NCBI GenBank assembly: GCA_029339505.1
Contig: JAQISU010001239.1
Span: forward strand, 10,367,501 to 10,431,500
Source: Unio delphinus
Lineage: Eukaryota > Mollusca > Bivalvia > Unionida > Unionidae
Reading direction: 5' to 3'
Length of the DNA stretch: 64,000 bases
A program made the translations under genes and the position numbers. Position 1 is the stretch's first letter. Every line of letters begins with the position of its first letter. The notes beneath the pieces were generated by a model. That model saw only the letters and a list, made by a program, of their open reading frames with translations. It was not told the origin of the DNA and ran no database searches. Below are positions 1 through 12,409 of the stretch, in pieces.

Positions 1-420
1 TTTATGGATACAGGCGGTAAATCATTGCTATCATGCCTAACAGTTACGACGGGTATTATGCAGTGTTCTGCTAACAGTATATTTACATGGCATACGGCAT
101 CATGTTTCTGCGCCTCGGCATATATTTGTTGCGCTACAGGATAAAACACAATTAAATTCACAAACACGCAGCCATAATATATTTGATCAACTGGGTGTTT
201 CTGAAGTTTCGTTAAGTATAAACGGCCAACAAGAACCATCTGAAGATATTTTACTTTACTTAATTACGACCAAAACCAAAAAATACGCGCATATCATCGT
301 TTACTGACATTTTTGGGTCGTGAGCTGAATGTAGATACTTTGCTGCAAATATCACAATTAGATATTAGAAACTGATATCCGATTTAATACCTTTCGCTGG
401 TACATCTCGATTTAACCAGA

Positions 421-672
421 CAGAGTGTTCTTGACATACACTTCCGACCTCGTGTAACTCTTCCGGTTGCTGCAGCCCCAATTATCCCTAATTACAGAGC
501 AATAGCTGTTATACTCAGCAACAAATCGATGTTACTCGAAGGTGTTGGTGGACGAATGAGGGTAGTTGGAACTACGATATTGTTAAAACACAATCAGATC
601 ACTAGTGGTCAGAATAAACTAGTACTGACAGCGCGTCAGATTAAGCATTCCAATGATGCAAAAAAAGATTAA
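421..672 (+). pseudogene. Unassigned open fragment next to Polinton-like pieces
   Basis: This is an open stretch without its own clear start; the frame is open back to about 388 after a stop. It ends at TAA 670-672 and encodes about 84 residues that include LPVAAAPIIPNYRAIAVIL. The sequence looks protein-like rather than random: it is balanced, with a beta-rich hydrophobic pattern. It sits just before the protease and ATPase remnants, where structural proteins lie in many Polinton-like elements. I do not recognise the family; a capsid or minor structural protein is a guess from position only. Confidence 0.3.
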
Positions 673-694
673 AAAAGTAAAAGAGGCATCAGGT

Positions 695-696
<2 letters not shown>

Positions 697-764
<68 letters not shown>
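697..764. repeat. (CT)n microsatellite
   Basis: An uninterrupted CT dinucleotide run of about 68 bases separates two coding pieces of the Polinton-like relic. Confidence 0.95.
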
Positions 765-765
<1 letters not shown>

Positions 766-766
<1 letters not shown>

Positions 767-915
767 GCGCGATCAAAGACACAATTAAATCAGTTGGTAT
801 ATTTCCACTTCTCGCAGACATACCAGCATTGATTGCCGCCTCAGTCGTGAAAGCTGTGGCGTTAGAAGCAGTTGGAACAGCGGCTGGAATGGGATATAAA
901 AAAGGAAGGGTGTAA
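766..915 (+). pseudogene. Short hydrophobic Ala-rich fragment, possible Polinton minor protein
   Basis: This open stretch begins directly after the CT microsatellite and ends at TAA 913-915. It encodes about 49 residues that are rich in Ala, Val and Ile (core IPALIAASVVKAVALEAVG), with KK near the end. The amphipathic or hydrophobic helix followed by a basic tail would fit a small core or membrane-active structural protein of the kind encoded near the protease in adenovirus-like elements. That role is inference. The microsatellite has replaced whatever lay upstream, so it has no start. Confidence 0.3.
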
Positions 916-967
916 GGTTACCAGGGACTCCGTAGTCATGGTACAACGGAAAAAGCCTGAGATTACC

Positions 968-1308
968 ATGGACAGTTTACTGAAACCGCTGTCAAATTTT
1001 GATTTACTTGATGCTGCTAAAATATTAAGAAGAAAAAATTTCAGAGGTGTTTTTATGCTACATCAGTTATCTTCCACACCTATAACACTGAAACTGGTAT
1101 TGTTAATCTCGATAACACCACCGCACCTGGAACTCACAGGGTTGCATACGCGATTGACCCGTGTGTACTCGTTTATTTTTATTCATATGGGTTAGCACCA
1201 CCCAAGGAATTTATGCGTTATATACACCAATTAAAATCCCCAATCTTTTATTCCACGCTAGCAACACAGACAATAACCGACCCACCAATATGCAGTCAAG
1301 AAGCATAG
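968..1308 (+). pseudogene. Broken adenain-like (C48-type) cysteine protease remnant
   Basis: In adenoviruses and Polinton-like elements this protease processes structural proteins. Motifs visible here are NFRGVFML near 1035-1060, then GIVNLD near 1096, GTHRVAY near 1129-1149 (family GTHW, active-site His) and YFYSYGLAPP near 1165-1195, ending at TAG 1306-1308. The frame changes between about 1060 and 1096, so the first motif and the others are in different frames. At the usual acidic active-site position of the YFDSFG-type motif there is a Tyr, and no segment with the C-terminal catalytic Cys precedes the stop. It is therefore an inactivated copy. Confidence 0.65.
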
Positions 1309-1327
1309 ATGGTTAAAATGGAACAGA

Positions 1328-1699
1328 TTGTATTTAGTGGCACCATCTGTAGATGATCAGCGGTGTTATGATGTGTCAAAAGATTTTAATGAAAATACAA
1401 AGACGATAAATGAAGATGATGATGTTATTGAATTTATCACTGATATCGATGAAGCACCGAGTATTGATTCCATTGAAGGATCTATTAACAATTTAGTCGT
1501 ATATGATGATGTGATGCTGGACAAACAATCAAATCCATCTAGAACATTTTCCCGAGGCAGACATAAAAACACAGATGTGATATATGTAACCCAGCGGTAT
1601 ACACAGATACCAAAAGTGATCAGAAAGAACTTGAATAGTCTTGCTATGTTTAATGGAATTAATACTCACAGACTTAGAAATATTCATCGGACCTGGTGA
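1328..1699 (+). pseudogene. Truncated A32-like packaging ATPase remnant
   Basis: The encoded segment has a Walker B-like LVVYDDVML near 1495-1520, followed by TFSRGRHKNTDVIYVTQRY and VIRKNLNSLAMF. This arrangement is typical of the FtsK/HerA-type genome-packaging ATPases of Polinton/Maverick elements and large DNA viruses. No Walker A P-loop is found upstream, and the frame closes at about 1699 in a way that looks like a frameshift (plausible homologous sequence continues to about 1780 in another frame). Lying just downstream of the protease remnant in the same orientation, it supports the Polinton-like assignment. It is not a functional gene. Confidence 0.6.
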
Positions 1700-1790
1700 G
1701 GCGGAGATTATAATATTTTAGAAATTCCTATAGCCATGCTAAATCAACCCCTCATGGTTTATAACAATAGATTTACATGACCCCGAATCA

Positions 1791-4240
1791 AAATATCGTA
1801 TCGTACTTATATATATACATTTTCTTTTTGGTATCATCGTAAATATATCCGCTATACCAAAATTTCAATGCAGCTTATTTTTATTAAAAATTCTGAAGAT
1901 ATTTCAAACCCACTTCAAAGTAAATTTATCCGAAAAATGTCTGTTTCAGGTAGTCATTTACACAAAAGATTCTGTAAGATTATCATATAGAGTGAACGAA
2001 CGAGAACATTTTTTTTTGAAACCGCAAAAGTCTTTGCTAGTGCCATTATCTTGGTGAAACTGTAGACTGGATGCAGTTAAAATGGATATCTGCTATCATT
2101 CTATTTCTTCCTTTATCATAACTTTTAACGCGGTTATATTTCCATTCCAAAAACAACGCATATACATTAGTGAAAATTATAGTTGGAGAGCACCTATTTT
2201 TTTAATATAAAGGCTGGTTTCAATAAATTGTATTGTAATACCCAATTCTCCGAAAATCTACAATTATTTAATTGCAATAAATAAAATAAATTCATATGAA
2301 TCATGTTACATGCTTAGGCTCGAATAAGCAGCAAGAGTGAAAACTAACAAGCTTGTAAAACTTTAACAATGAATTTATTAAGTACAATTATTTTCATAAA
2401 ATAAATAAACTTACGGTTTTAGAGAATCAAATCCAACATTAATCCAATATAGAATTCACAAAAATAATCCACTAATGGAATTGCAAGAGTCCTGATAAAT
2501 AAATGTTCTAATAGTTCCAGGTTCGAATCTTGACGATGTAATCCAAAATGGCTGACGATGTCACGTGATGCAGTTCTTGTTTTATAATCATCAAAATGAA
2601 ATTATGAGCACATGTTCTTTTCCATATAAATAAAATAATTCCTCTTTCTTCAACGAATTGAAACGAATTCCAACATAACTCAAAACACAACTATTCACTT
2701 AAAGCCCAGAGATTTCTACTACATTGTTTTCTCCCAAACAATAATTTAAATACCTGTTTTTACGTAAACAAGAGATCACGTGATTTTCCAGAAGGTCACA
2801 GAAAGAGGCTACCTTCACTAAGTCACGAACTCCCCCCCCCCCCCCCCATGGGAATTGTCAGAAATTCAGCCATGTCTTTGAAATGAGCCAATCGTTTTAG
2901 AAGTTTGTTTACACTCTCTGATGCAAGGCCAGAAATGAGGTTAACAAGTCAAGGTCAAAAACATGTTTACAGATAAAGTATGGTCATAGAGATTTTTCTA
3001 GAAAAATCTCCCAATTAATGTATTTTAAACCCAAAATGACCAATTTGGATCTGACAATAAAAAATAAATAATTTAAATCAAATATACGTAACAATCACGT
3101 AACTTAATTTTTTCTTCTGGCCTTTGATACTAAACGCAACTTAAATCATATACGTTTCATACAAAATAGTATTAGTATCAATAGCTCCAGTGTGTTCAAG
3201 AGTAACAATTGTCGTTGTTTTAATAATTTTAATATAGTTTCCACTACAGCCGATTTTATTACAATTATGAGAATGAAAAGGTTAATTATAGATATGTCTG
3301 TGCAGAAAACCAAAATCTAGTTATTTAATATTTACCGCTGTATCAGCGAATGTCAGAATCTAATCTCTTAAGAAAAAGATGAAATACATTTTCGAGCATT
3401 TTTCAGTTGACTAAATTAGTTATTTGTAATACTGTGTTTCACGTGTACACGTATTAACGCCAGTATCGTTGCTATGGCAATAGACTAATAATTACAAAAT
3501 TGTTCTCTCATGAATAGTATTATTACTAGAGTATAAATGTATCATCATCACTGTATCCAAAGTAACGTAGGTCAGCAAATCAAATTGGGCTTTTTATTTT
3601 TATTTTACAGTCATATATATATATATACTTGTGTTTCTGTTAGGATAATCTTCTTTTATCCAATTTCTCAGTTGTCTATCCGTCACATTGACCTATATAT
3701 AAACAGATCGTCACCTTTTTTTATTATTCCATCCGTTTACTTTATATTTTAATTTAGAATTTTTGTGTGTGTAAAGTTCGGTGTATTTTTGTTCCTGTGT
3801 TGGTATCTGTACACATTTTAAAATATTTTGGTACTTCACCCGACTCGAAGTTGGCCGTCTTATTCATTGATAATTCTATCTCCTTTCTAAATTTATGTAA
3901 ATTGGATAAGTGCCCTACAAAACAGGGCTATTTGTGTAGTACGGGAGCTACACAGAGACATAATATAAAAGTTTGTATAGTTGAGTAAAGGTCACCAGTG
4001 ACTATGTTTTATGAGACTATGCTTTTTGGGATACTCCTAATACTAATCCCTAATTAATTTTGCATTTGTTTTGTTTTGTTAGTGTCCTCTAGGTGAATTC
4101 TTTTTCCCGACTCTTTGTGAAGCCTTCCCACTTCGCGTAGCGCCTTGTGATTTAGCCCCGTGATGTCCTAGCCAGTACTTTCCCACTTGAGGTTCCCTGT
4201 CCCCCCCCCCCATCATTATGTGTTTCCCAATTATAATAAT
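1791..4240. other. AT-rich sequence without recognisable gene
   Basis: No coding region, RNA gene or well-defined repeat could be supported here. There is a poly-C run at 2832-2847. The stretch 3750-4240 may be eroded 3' sequence of the minus-strand L1-like relic next to it, but I could not show this. Confidence 0.4.
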
Positions 4241-4757
4241 TTATCCGCATGCTCTCATATTCCCTACTATAAAATCTGTAACTAGGTATAGTAAAGTTTT
4301 ATTGTAGTTTCCATCTAAGTATAAAATGTTTTTTGCATTATATAGTTGAGTTGCCCGAATTTTTGTTATCAGGGCAAGTCTTTTTGGCCTGTTATTTTGA
4401 CATTGATTCATTGTGGATTTTTGTGTAAAGTCATGTTTTTTGCACAGTGGACTTTTCGGCGATACTCTGATCATATGCCGTCTCACTGCTACCTCCCATG
4501 TCAACCACATAGCATGCATGTATTTGAAGCAGAGGCTTTGTATTTTTAATGATCCTAGTTTGACCCAGTATCCCCAGGCCCTATCCCAATTAATGTTTAT
4601 ATTTTCTTGGTCCACTTTTTTCTATTTATAGTGTTGTCTGTAATCCATTTGTATGTTGTCTTAATGTTTATTTCTCATAATTCCCTACTGTCCCTGTTTT
4701 CTGTTTTATTATTGATCTTAATTTTCCTGGCACTTCTATTAATTTGGTCAATTTGTC

Positions 4758-4834
<77 letters not shown>

Positions 4835-5640
4835 CTTGCCAAGGTATTTTTGGCTCTGCTTTAATTTCTTTAACTATGTTGAGTATCTTGGTGTTTTTGT
4901 AAGGACAGAGTTTCGGAGGCCCAGGCCTCCCCTCCTTCTGTCCTTATATAAAGTTTCTTTGTTTATGTAGTGCATTTTAAAGCCCCATAAGTATTTAATA
5001 ATCTCGTTATATATTGTTTAATGTGTTCATTTTTTATGTCTAACGATGTTATAATATAGTTTAAGTGCAGATACATATAGTTTGCTGCTACTTGAGCCCG
5101 TTCCATTAGGCATAACGGCGTGGGTGCCCAGATTTTCACATTATAATTTATATTTTTTTCCGATTTTTTGAGGCTGTGTTTTTCCTCAACTTTCCCATAG
5201 TATACCCCTAGGGTCTTTACATTGTCTTTAATTAAAAGGAGCGGTAAGCCATGTTGCTTGCCTCTCCAGTTTCCTAATAATAATATTTCAGTTTTTTCGG
5301 GGTTGATTTTCGATCCCGACACTTTACCAAATTTATCAAATTCCTGTATTAGTTTCATATAGAAATTGCTATCTTGTATAAAGTTAGTGCAATCATCTGC
5401 ATGCTGTAGCATTTTTACCTCTTCTCTTATGTTTGGAACTTGATCCCTTTTATTTCTTTGTTGAGTCTTTTTATACTAAGTATTTCTCTTGCTATTACGT
5501 ATACTAACATAGACAGTAGACATCGCTGTCTCACTGATCTTTTATTTCAATTTGTTCAGTTTTTGCCCCATTCACCTGAGTTTATTTCCCTGTACAGTAT
5601 TTTGGTAGAGTTTTGGAAGTTTTCTCCTTGACAGTACGGT
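4241..5640 (-). mobile_element. L1-like non-LTR retrotransposon relic (reverse transcriptase part)
   Basis: On the minus strand, from 5640 downwards, come a piece like the RT motif before the catalytic box (VRQ, then LVYVIAREIL and IKGIKF near 5440-5560), then LQHADDCTNF near 5385-5410. The latter is the YADD catalytic box with His for Tyr. It is followed by KINPEKTEILLLG and LKTLGVYYG-type strands (4963-5400), all in the order of an L1/Tx1-type ORF2. A further minus-strand open stretch at 4241-4615 (Trp-rich, KSPLCKKH) may be its C-terminal part. The copy is broken by stops and by an AT microsatellite at 4761-4831, so it is dead. Confidence 0.6.
4761..4831. repeat. (AT)n microsatellite
   Basis: A perfect AT run of about 70 bases lies inside the L1-like relic. 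Apparent open frames rich in Ile-Tyr across it are artefacts of the repeat. Confidence 0.95.
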
Positions 5641-5665
5641 CAGTAACCTGTACGGCATCAAACAG

Positions 5666-5860
5666 GTGCGGCTAGAGGGTACGTCTGACTTGCTCACAGC
5701 GAACGTTTTAAGCTGGCACCAGCTGTACGGGCAAAAGGGAGGTAATGACCAAGAGTTATTGCCATTAGACAGAAAGATGTTCGTCTTAAGAGGGTTGGAT
5801 GCGGGAAGTAGTAGGGCTTGTATTTCTAATGTTAATGTGATCGGAGAACGTATTCAATGA
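5666..5860 (+). other. Orphan open reading frame, unknown
   Basis: A 64-residue open stretch (VRLEGTSDLLTANVLSWHQ... then LPLDRKMFVLRGLDAGSS) ends in TGA at about 5858-5860. The composition is protein-like, and sequence further down (near 5990) holds AATAAA-like signals. The frame is open slightly upstream of the Met. It could be a terminal exon of a plus-strand gene or a piece of a transposable element. I do not recognise it and see no splice partner. Confidence 0.2.
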
Positions 5861-6462
5861 GAAAATCATGACTGCACAATTGTATGGGACATTCAAGGCT
5901 TTTGGAATTTATTTGGAACATTTATTTATTTTACATCCGATGGGATGATGTTGGAATATTATTTACAATATTTTAAGTGTCTCTTGTATTTAAGGTAAAT
6001 AAATTCCATACACGTTTTACTCAAAGTTGTTGATTTATCTTTCGTTCTATTACATAGCTAAAGGCACATAATCGTAACAATAAGTACTCTTTTGGTAAAC
6101 TCCCCTCTCGATATGACCATTCACGAGTAATGGTCACGTGATTTTCAAGGTAGCTACTGTAAGCCATATTAGATATTTAAGCAGCCCCATTTTCAATTTG
6201 AACAAACTAAACCCTCAGATGAATATGAGAAAAAAATGGCATGGCAATCCTCCAAGTAATTTACGAGTAGTTATAACAAATTTGTGTTAAAAAACAAATT
6301 TGTCAAAATTGTATAGCAATCCTACGAGTAGCAGACAACAAATGTGCAATTTCATGAGCTCTAAAAATCCACCTGATGTAGGTCGTTGATATCAAGCCCT
6401 ACACCAAATCTGGTTTATATACCATCTTAAATGTCTTTTAAAAAATATTAAGTGTAAGTGAA

Positions 6463-6655
6463 ACAGTTACGGACCACTACCATCTCACTTCTGTCTGTGC
6501 CGCATCTCAGGCTCGACTAACGAGAATACGTGTGAAAGCCTGCCAATAGCTTCTCGTGGGTCGTTGGTTCTTCCCCGGTTTTTCCAGGATTCTTCCTTCA
6601 CCAACTATACTGACCGCCGTATCTTGTGCTGAAAAATGGTAATAAACAGTACAAG
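6463..6655 (+). repeat. SINE family A, diverged 5'-truncated copy
   Basis: Matches the body of the SINE seen in full at 26922-27167: 'gttacggaccactaccatctca', 'agcttctcgtgggtcg', 'ttcttcc..accaa' and the tail 'gtgctgaaaaatgg'. The tRNA A-box part is missing, and the B-box region is eroded. Confidence 0.7.
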
Positions 6656-9600
6656 GAAAAATACAAATCTTTACACAATTTTCAATTTTGTGGTATTTTT
6701 TTTTTCACCGATGGGATGATGGGCAGTTTACCTTAATCTTTTATTTGCTTCTTTTCGTATTCTATAAATATTTCTTATTCCTGTTTATTGCATGTGTGTA
6801 CATGGATAAATTCTTCAAGGCATATGAAGATTATTCAAATTTGGAGGTTATGTGAAAATTAACTAAAAATAATGAATGAATGTTAGCTCAATAACATGTA
6901 CTATCAAGCATTGCTTTTAAAAATTAAAAAGTTGCAATGAAATTATTATTAATATTAGATTTGTCTAACAGTTGTTGATGGTGGCAGTCACATGAAGCCT
7001 GAGCAGAACTGGAGACAGAATAGTCCCATGGATTTTGTTTAAAACATGTCTAGTATCCAGGTAAATAAAGGAAATTTGTAGAAAATTTCTGTTTACATTC
7101 CATTTTCAACTCAAGAAAATAAAACACATTAGTCTCTAAAAATTGCATTCTTTAAAACAATCTGACCAGATGGACATGCTCTTGGTATCTAACATACACT
7201 ACATGCAGTTTTGTCAAAATATGTACATATTTTCAGACCCTTGGTTGAGATCAATTATGTGTCCTTAGTTTAAAACAATACTTGGAATGATCTGTTATGT
7301 TTTGCATCGCACTTTGGTCATTTTATTTTGAATAATACATTGTACCCTGCAGTGTGCAAATGTTAAAAGCACAGAAGGAAGTTAATAATAAAGAAAGTCT
7401 GGACACAATTTTAATATTTTTATTCAATTTAAGCATGCACTCCCTGATCCTGTTCATCTCTTCTATACACATATATCCTTACAACCATGCTTGGGCTAGA
7501 AGCCCTGCAGAACTTCACAGCTTCTTACTCACAATTCTCTCAGGACACTGAACTGGAAATATTCAAAATGTTAGAAAATAAGTATTTTTAGACAGGATAA
7601 CACAGTCTTGATGCAACAGGAAAATCATTCAATAACTTCATAAATTGTTGCTTCATAACTTTGCCACACAATGCTGGACCTCTCAAAATGACACAAGGCA
7701 AAATCATTCTTTTTTTAGTCGAGTCTCAATGAAATTCAAAATATTACAGTTCAGAAATTCAATATATTTAAATCCTTCCATACCCTCAATATATCCCAAT
7801 TCTTCCCAAAATGGTGCTTTAAAAAAAATCCATTGTCGCTAAACTTCTGACGTGTTCTGTTAAAAAATATATCAAAAAAATAAGATCAACACCATCTCTT
7901 GCAGGTCCATGTCAAATAGATCAGTATTAATTGTTTAAACACATTCCGTACAAAATGCATCACAGTTTTTGACTCAGTGATGAACACCCCACAAGCTCCA
8001 AAGTCAATAGCTAATGTGTAAATTGACGGGAGATCCAGAACAAATGACTTCTGGTAATTCAAAACAACTCACATTTAATAAAAGACAATTTTCGAAAGTT
8101 TGGAAAAGTAAGAATTCTGCATGATTATACAACGAAACTAAAGATTGTGATCCATAAAAAAACCAATATTAATAATAATAAAGTATACTCATGCAAATCC
8201 TCTCTTTTCATTTACTGATCTATTAAAGAATTCATTAAAACACTAATTTCACAAACTTCCCAATTTCACAAAATGTTATTGAGCAATTAGCTTAGAATCT
8301 ACACTGGTCGACTTGGTTTGTCTCTCCTAAAAACGAACAGCACAAATATAAACACAAAAATGGCTTGAAGTCTGCAGGATTCTGAAATCTGTATCGTCTC
8401 TCTCCCAATAAAAGGCTCTCTCACTTTGAATATCTTTATATCTCTAAAAGAGTTTTCTTCGATAGAAAAGTCCATGATTTTTATGCCGAAAGACAATGGG
8501 TTTCATTAGCTTGAGTCTATTTTCTGTGAGTCACTTGTGTATGAACAATTTCTCATGTAAATATTTCCATGTGAAGTGCAGACCTTTCTGTCAAGAAACA
8601 CTAACAGAAAGCTACAAATATTATTGAGTTATAGCTTAATGCCTTAAAGCACCTTTTAAAACTTACATTGGAAAATGCAAAACTTGATGCTTTGGCATAG
8701 ATGAAAAAGAGTAAAATTTTAGACCAAAAATCCATACAAATGTCACAACTTCAATACAAAATAATCAGCAAGAAATCATCGTTAATGCCCCCATCTCAAC
8801 CCTTCAATGACATTTTTTTGTGTCTATAACAAATAATCTACTATATTTCTACTTCCCTCTTATAAATTAGGTATGATCAATATATAATTCGATAAGCCCC
8901 CCCACTCGATGCTGAGTTCAAAAGCTGCAACTTTAAGCAGGACAGAAGTAAAATTCTTATGCAGAAAAGGCAGTTGTGAGCCCAAGAACTGGTTTACAAA
9001 ACTTTATGACTGGGAATTACCAACTCGACTATCTTTTGTAATGTGTACCTTCATTAACTGAAATTTTGAGAGTAAGATCCCCTTCTCTTCCTCAATTTAA
9101 AACAAATGTAAGAATATTAGTTGGTCTAGATACTGATATTTAATTGAGTTCACAAGGTACAGCTTTTTAAAAATGATGGAGGCCTTTTTACAGGTACACA
9201 TGCAAGTAGATTTCAATTGCAAACTGCACATACCCAGGTCTGCATAATGGACTAGCAGATCAGGATATAAGTGGATTCCAATTTGACTTCACTTGTGAAT
9301 GAATCTATACAGTACAAAATATGATCAAGTGGGAGCATGAAATTGAATCCAAAAGCTTATTGAAGCAATGCATGAAACAACATATACAGGTCCAAGTTTT
9401 TGATATCTACCAGTCCAAAATGCAACAATATACATCTTCAGTGTTTACACATACTTTTACTTGTACACAGAAGAGATCCAGACCTACCATCCCATAATAC
9501 ACAGGATGCATAATAGCTTACAATGTTCATTAGATCTGCATCAATGCTGTTTACAATAGGACTACACAGAACTTCATCATGCACTGATCCTTCATGACCA

Positions 9601-9970
9601 ACTTTTTAATCTAGAGCAGAAAAACACCAGACTTGCACATGGAAATATCATGAGTTTAAAATACAATGTATATACATAGGAAAATATATACAATCTATAT
9701 ACATGTACACATTTACATCAATAAGCTTTCAGGAACTTCACGTGTAATTATTCTCTTTTGAAATATCAATTAAACTACAATATATCGCACATTTTGTAGC
9801 ACCAAATAAACGTTTTAGAAACTTTGAAGCTCCTATTGATTTCCTGAAAACTTTTGTAACGATGCTTACAATATATTACACATAAGCGTAGTAAAACCAT
9901 GTACAATTCCATAATTCATTTTACTATCTTTATAAACATGCCGGAAAAATGCTAAAATTTACATCAACTA

Positions 9971-10523
9971 ATTATCAATGTAATGTTCTGGGATTTATCA
10001 TACACTTAAAATTTCTTGAAACTCTCTCTCTCCCGATGAAAAGGACTATAAAAGAAACGAAAGCAAAATTTTAACCAAGATCATCAAAAAGGTCCTTAAT
10101 TGTAATGCAACATAAAACATGAACTCAGCTAAGCAAATTTTCCAAAAAAATATACATAAACTCCATTTTAAAAGCAATTTTTAGATATTTGCAGAATGTT
10201 TACCAACCACTGTATATGGCTGAAATTTTTTGCTCTATGACTATATTGGTACACTACATCGGACTAACTAAAAACCTTGCTCCGTTGACATATAAAAAGT
10301 TTAACACATATTTGACAATGAAATATTAATCTGATTATCAATGTAATGTTCTGGGATTTATCATACACTTAACATTTCTTGAAACTCTCTCTCTCTCTCC
10401 TGATGAAATGGTCTATAAAAGAAACGAAAGCAAACTTTTAACCAAGATCATCAAAAAGGTCCTTAATTGTAATGCAACATAAAACATGAACTCAGCTAAG
10501 CAAATTTTCAAAATATATACATG
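9971..10523. repeat. Direct duplication of about 185 bp (9971-10156 and 10334-10523)
   Basis: The two blocks start with 'attatcaatgtaatgttctg' and run through CT-rich 'actctctctc' to 'gaactcagctaagcaaattt' with few differences, offset by 363 bases. No coding content is seen. Confidence 0.9.
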
Positions 10524-12331
10524 AAAGCAACTGCTTTTAAACAAACATGCACACAAATTGTATCAAACAATGTTTATGTGTGGAGGATGTATATATGAAA
10601 CATAAAGCAGACCTTACAGATTTTGTGTATGGCACAGAACACAGAACTTCTAAAAGAAAATGTTTTCATGATTACCAAAAAACACCTAAAGGATCTAAAA
10701 ATTTCTAGTCCTAGTCAGAATGAGAATTTTTTGTCGATTTAGAGCCATAAAGATGGACAGACCTGGACATCAGATCAAAACAAGCACATTTTCCACCTTA
10801 GAGGATATAGTAACTTTTTGTAAATAAATTACCCCCTCACCTAAAAACAGATGTGGCACAGGTAATATGAAACTTACAAATTTCATTGTTTTTACCTGAA
10901 GCATGACATAATTACAGTTCACTTTACCAGCCTTAGCTCTGCCAAATGGCAACATGATCACAAAAACTCTGGTTAATTTAAACAATCATTACATTTATGA
11001 CCCCAATATTTAATTATACACAACATATTCTGTCTGTATCTGACTTCTACTTGAATCTCTATGAATTACTCTATGAATGAACATTTTTCAATACACTCCA
11101 ATACAAACAAAAACGGCATCAAAATTTGTCAGAATAGGAATCCCATTACAAAAATGACACCAAAGTGAAACAAATACACATGAAACTGAATGAAAGCATT
11201 TATTTTCTTCTATTTCACACAGTGAAATAGTTACACCCATGACTACAAAGAAGAAAAAATCTTAATCATGTTCAAGTACATGATAGAATGGTTTTTAAAC
11301 TTCATTTATTTATATCTGGTTAATTAAAAACTATTAACAAATGACAAATTGTGAAATCAACATGTACATTGCATATTTCCATAATATAAAATGTATGATG
11401 AACAGATTTCAACAGAAATTAAGAACTTCACATTTCCACAAACAAGGGCAAGGTTCATACATCCATAAAGATTATGAGGTGGCTTTTCTGTACCAAGGAT
11501 TTCTCCCCCAAAATGTGCTAATTTTTTCGACAATGAAAAAAAGCTTTGTCTATCACTGCAGAGAATGAAACAAAAATTGAAGAGTGAAAATAAACTTTAA
11601 ATTGTTATCAAAAATGCACCAAATAAAAATACTTTTAAAAATGTAATTCAGCTAACACTTTGCATTTCCTCAGACTAATTCAGTGCAATTTCTACAATGT
11701 TCAAATTTTTCCCAACAAATTCAAGGACAAAACCAGCAAAAGTTTTCAAAGCAATCATTCATATTCTAAAAGTTTTCAACATTGAGCCATAAAAAAAATT
11801 ACCGTGACACTACCATTAACAAAAAGACCAAGTGGACCTGAGATCATTCACCTAGTTTTTAAATAGAAGGCAAGTTCATTCACAATGTCAAAGGTCCTAT
11901 CACACAATAATGATATCTGTAGCAAATGCAGACAAATTTAATTTCTTTTTTTCTGAAAAAAAACTGTTTTTAAACTCAGTATTATCACTACTGCTGCTGA
12001 CTAAATTCGCCTGTATCAAAAAATTAAATTAAAACAAACAAACCTATGTAGTTCTTGCAATTTGACAAATTTGGGCAAGATTGGTCCAGATTATACAGGT
12101 TTCTGGTCTGTGCCAATAGTATTCAAAAGTGAAAGATCTTAATAAGAGAACGCTATTATAGTTTGATTAAAAATAGTCAGACAATATTTTAGAAGTCATT
12201 GAAAAGTTTGGCTATTGTTTCAAAATGCTCCAAGCAACTTTTGCTGAAGTTGATCAAGCAATATGTAATAAGAAAATGCAACTGGAAGTTTTCAAGCATA
12301 TATGAAGTGTAACATGGTGAGACATTGATAG

Positions 12332-12409
12332 CAGTCTGAACATAACATCACCAGACACAGTCTGAACATGCCTTCACCAGACACAGTCTGAACATACTAT
12401 CACCAGACA
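12332..12409. repeat. Three tandem copies of a 26-bp unit
   Basis: The unit 'cagtctgaacat' plus four variable bases plus 'tcaccagaca' repeats three times with exact 26-base period. Confidence 0.9.

Larger units (their letters stand above)
388..1790 (+). mobile_element. Decayed Polinton/Maverick-like (adintovirus-like) fragment
   Basis: Several short plus-strand reading-frame pieces lie in a row. One resembles an adenain-type cysteine protease (968-1308) and one resembles the A32/FtsK-type packaging ATPase (1328-1699). They are preceded by two unassigned pieces (421-672 and 766-915). Protease plus packaging ATPase is the hallmark pairing of Polinton/Maverick elements and related adintoviruses. 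All pieces carry stops or frame changes, a CT microsatellite interrupts the block, and no polymerase, integrase or terminal repeat is visible. This is therefore a dead fragment whose left end lies outside the window. The family call rests on recalled motifs; element boundaries are approximate. Confidence 0.6.

Noticed and set aside
4607..4864. Long open frame rich in Ile-Tyr
   Set aside because: Runs through an AT microsatellite; no protein signal outside it.
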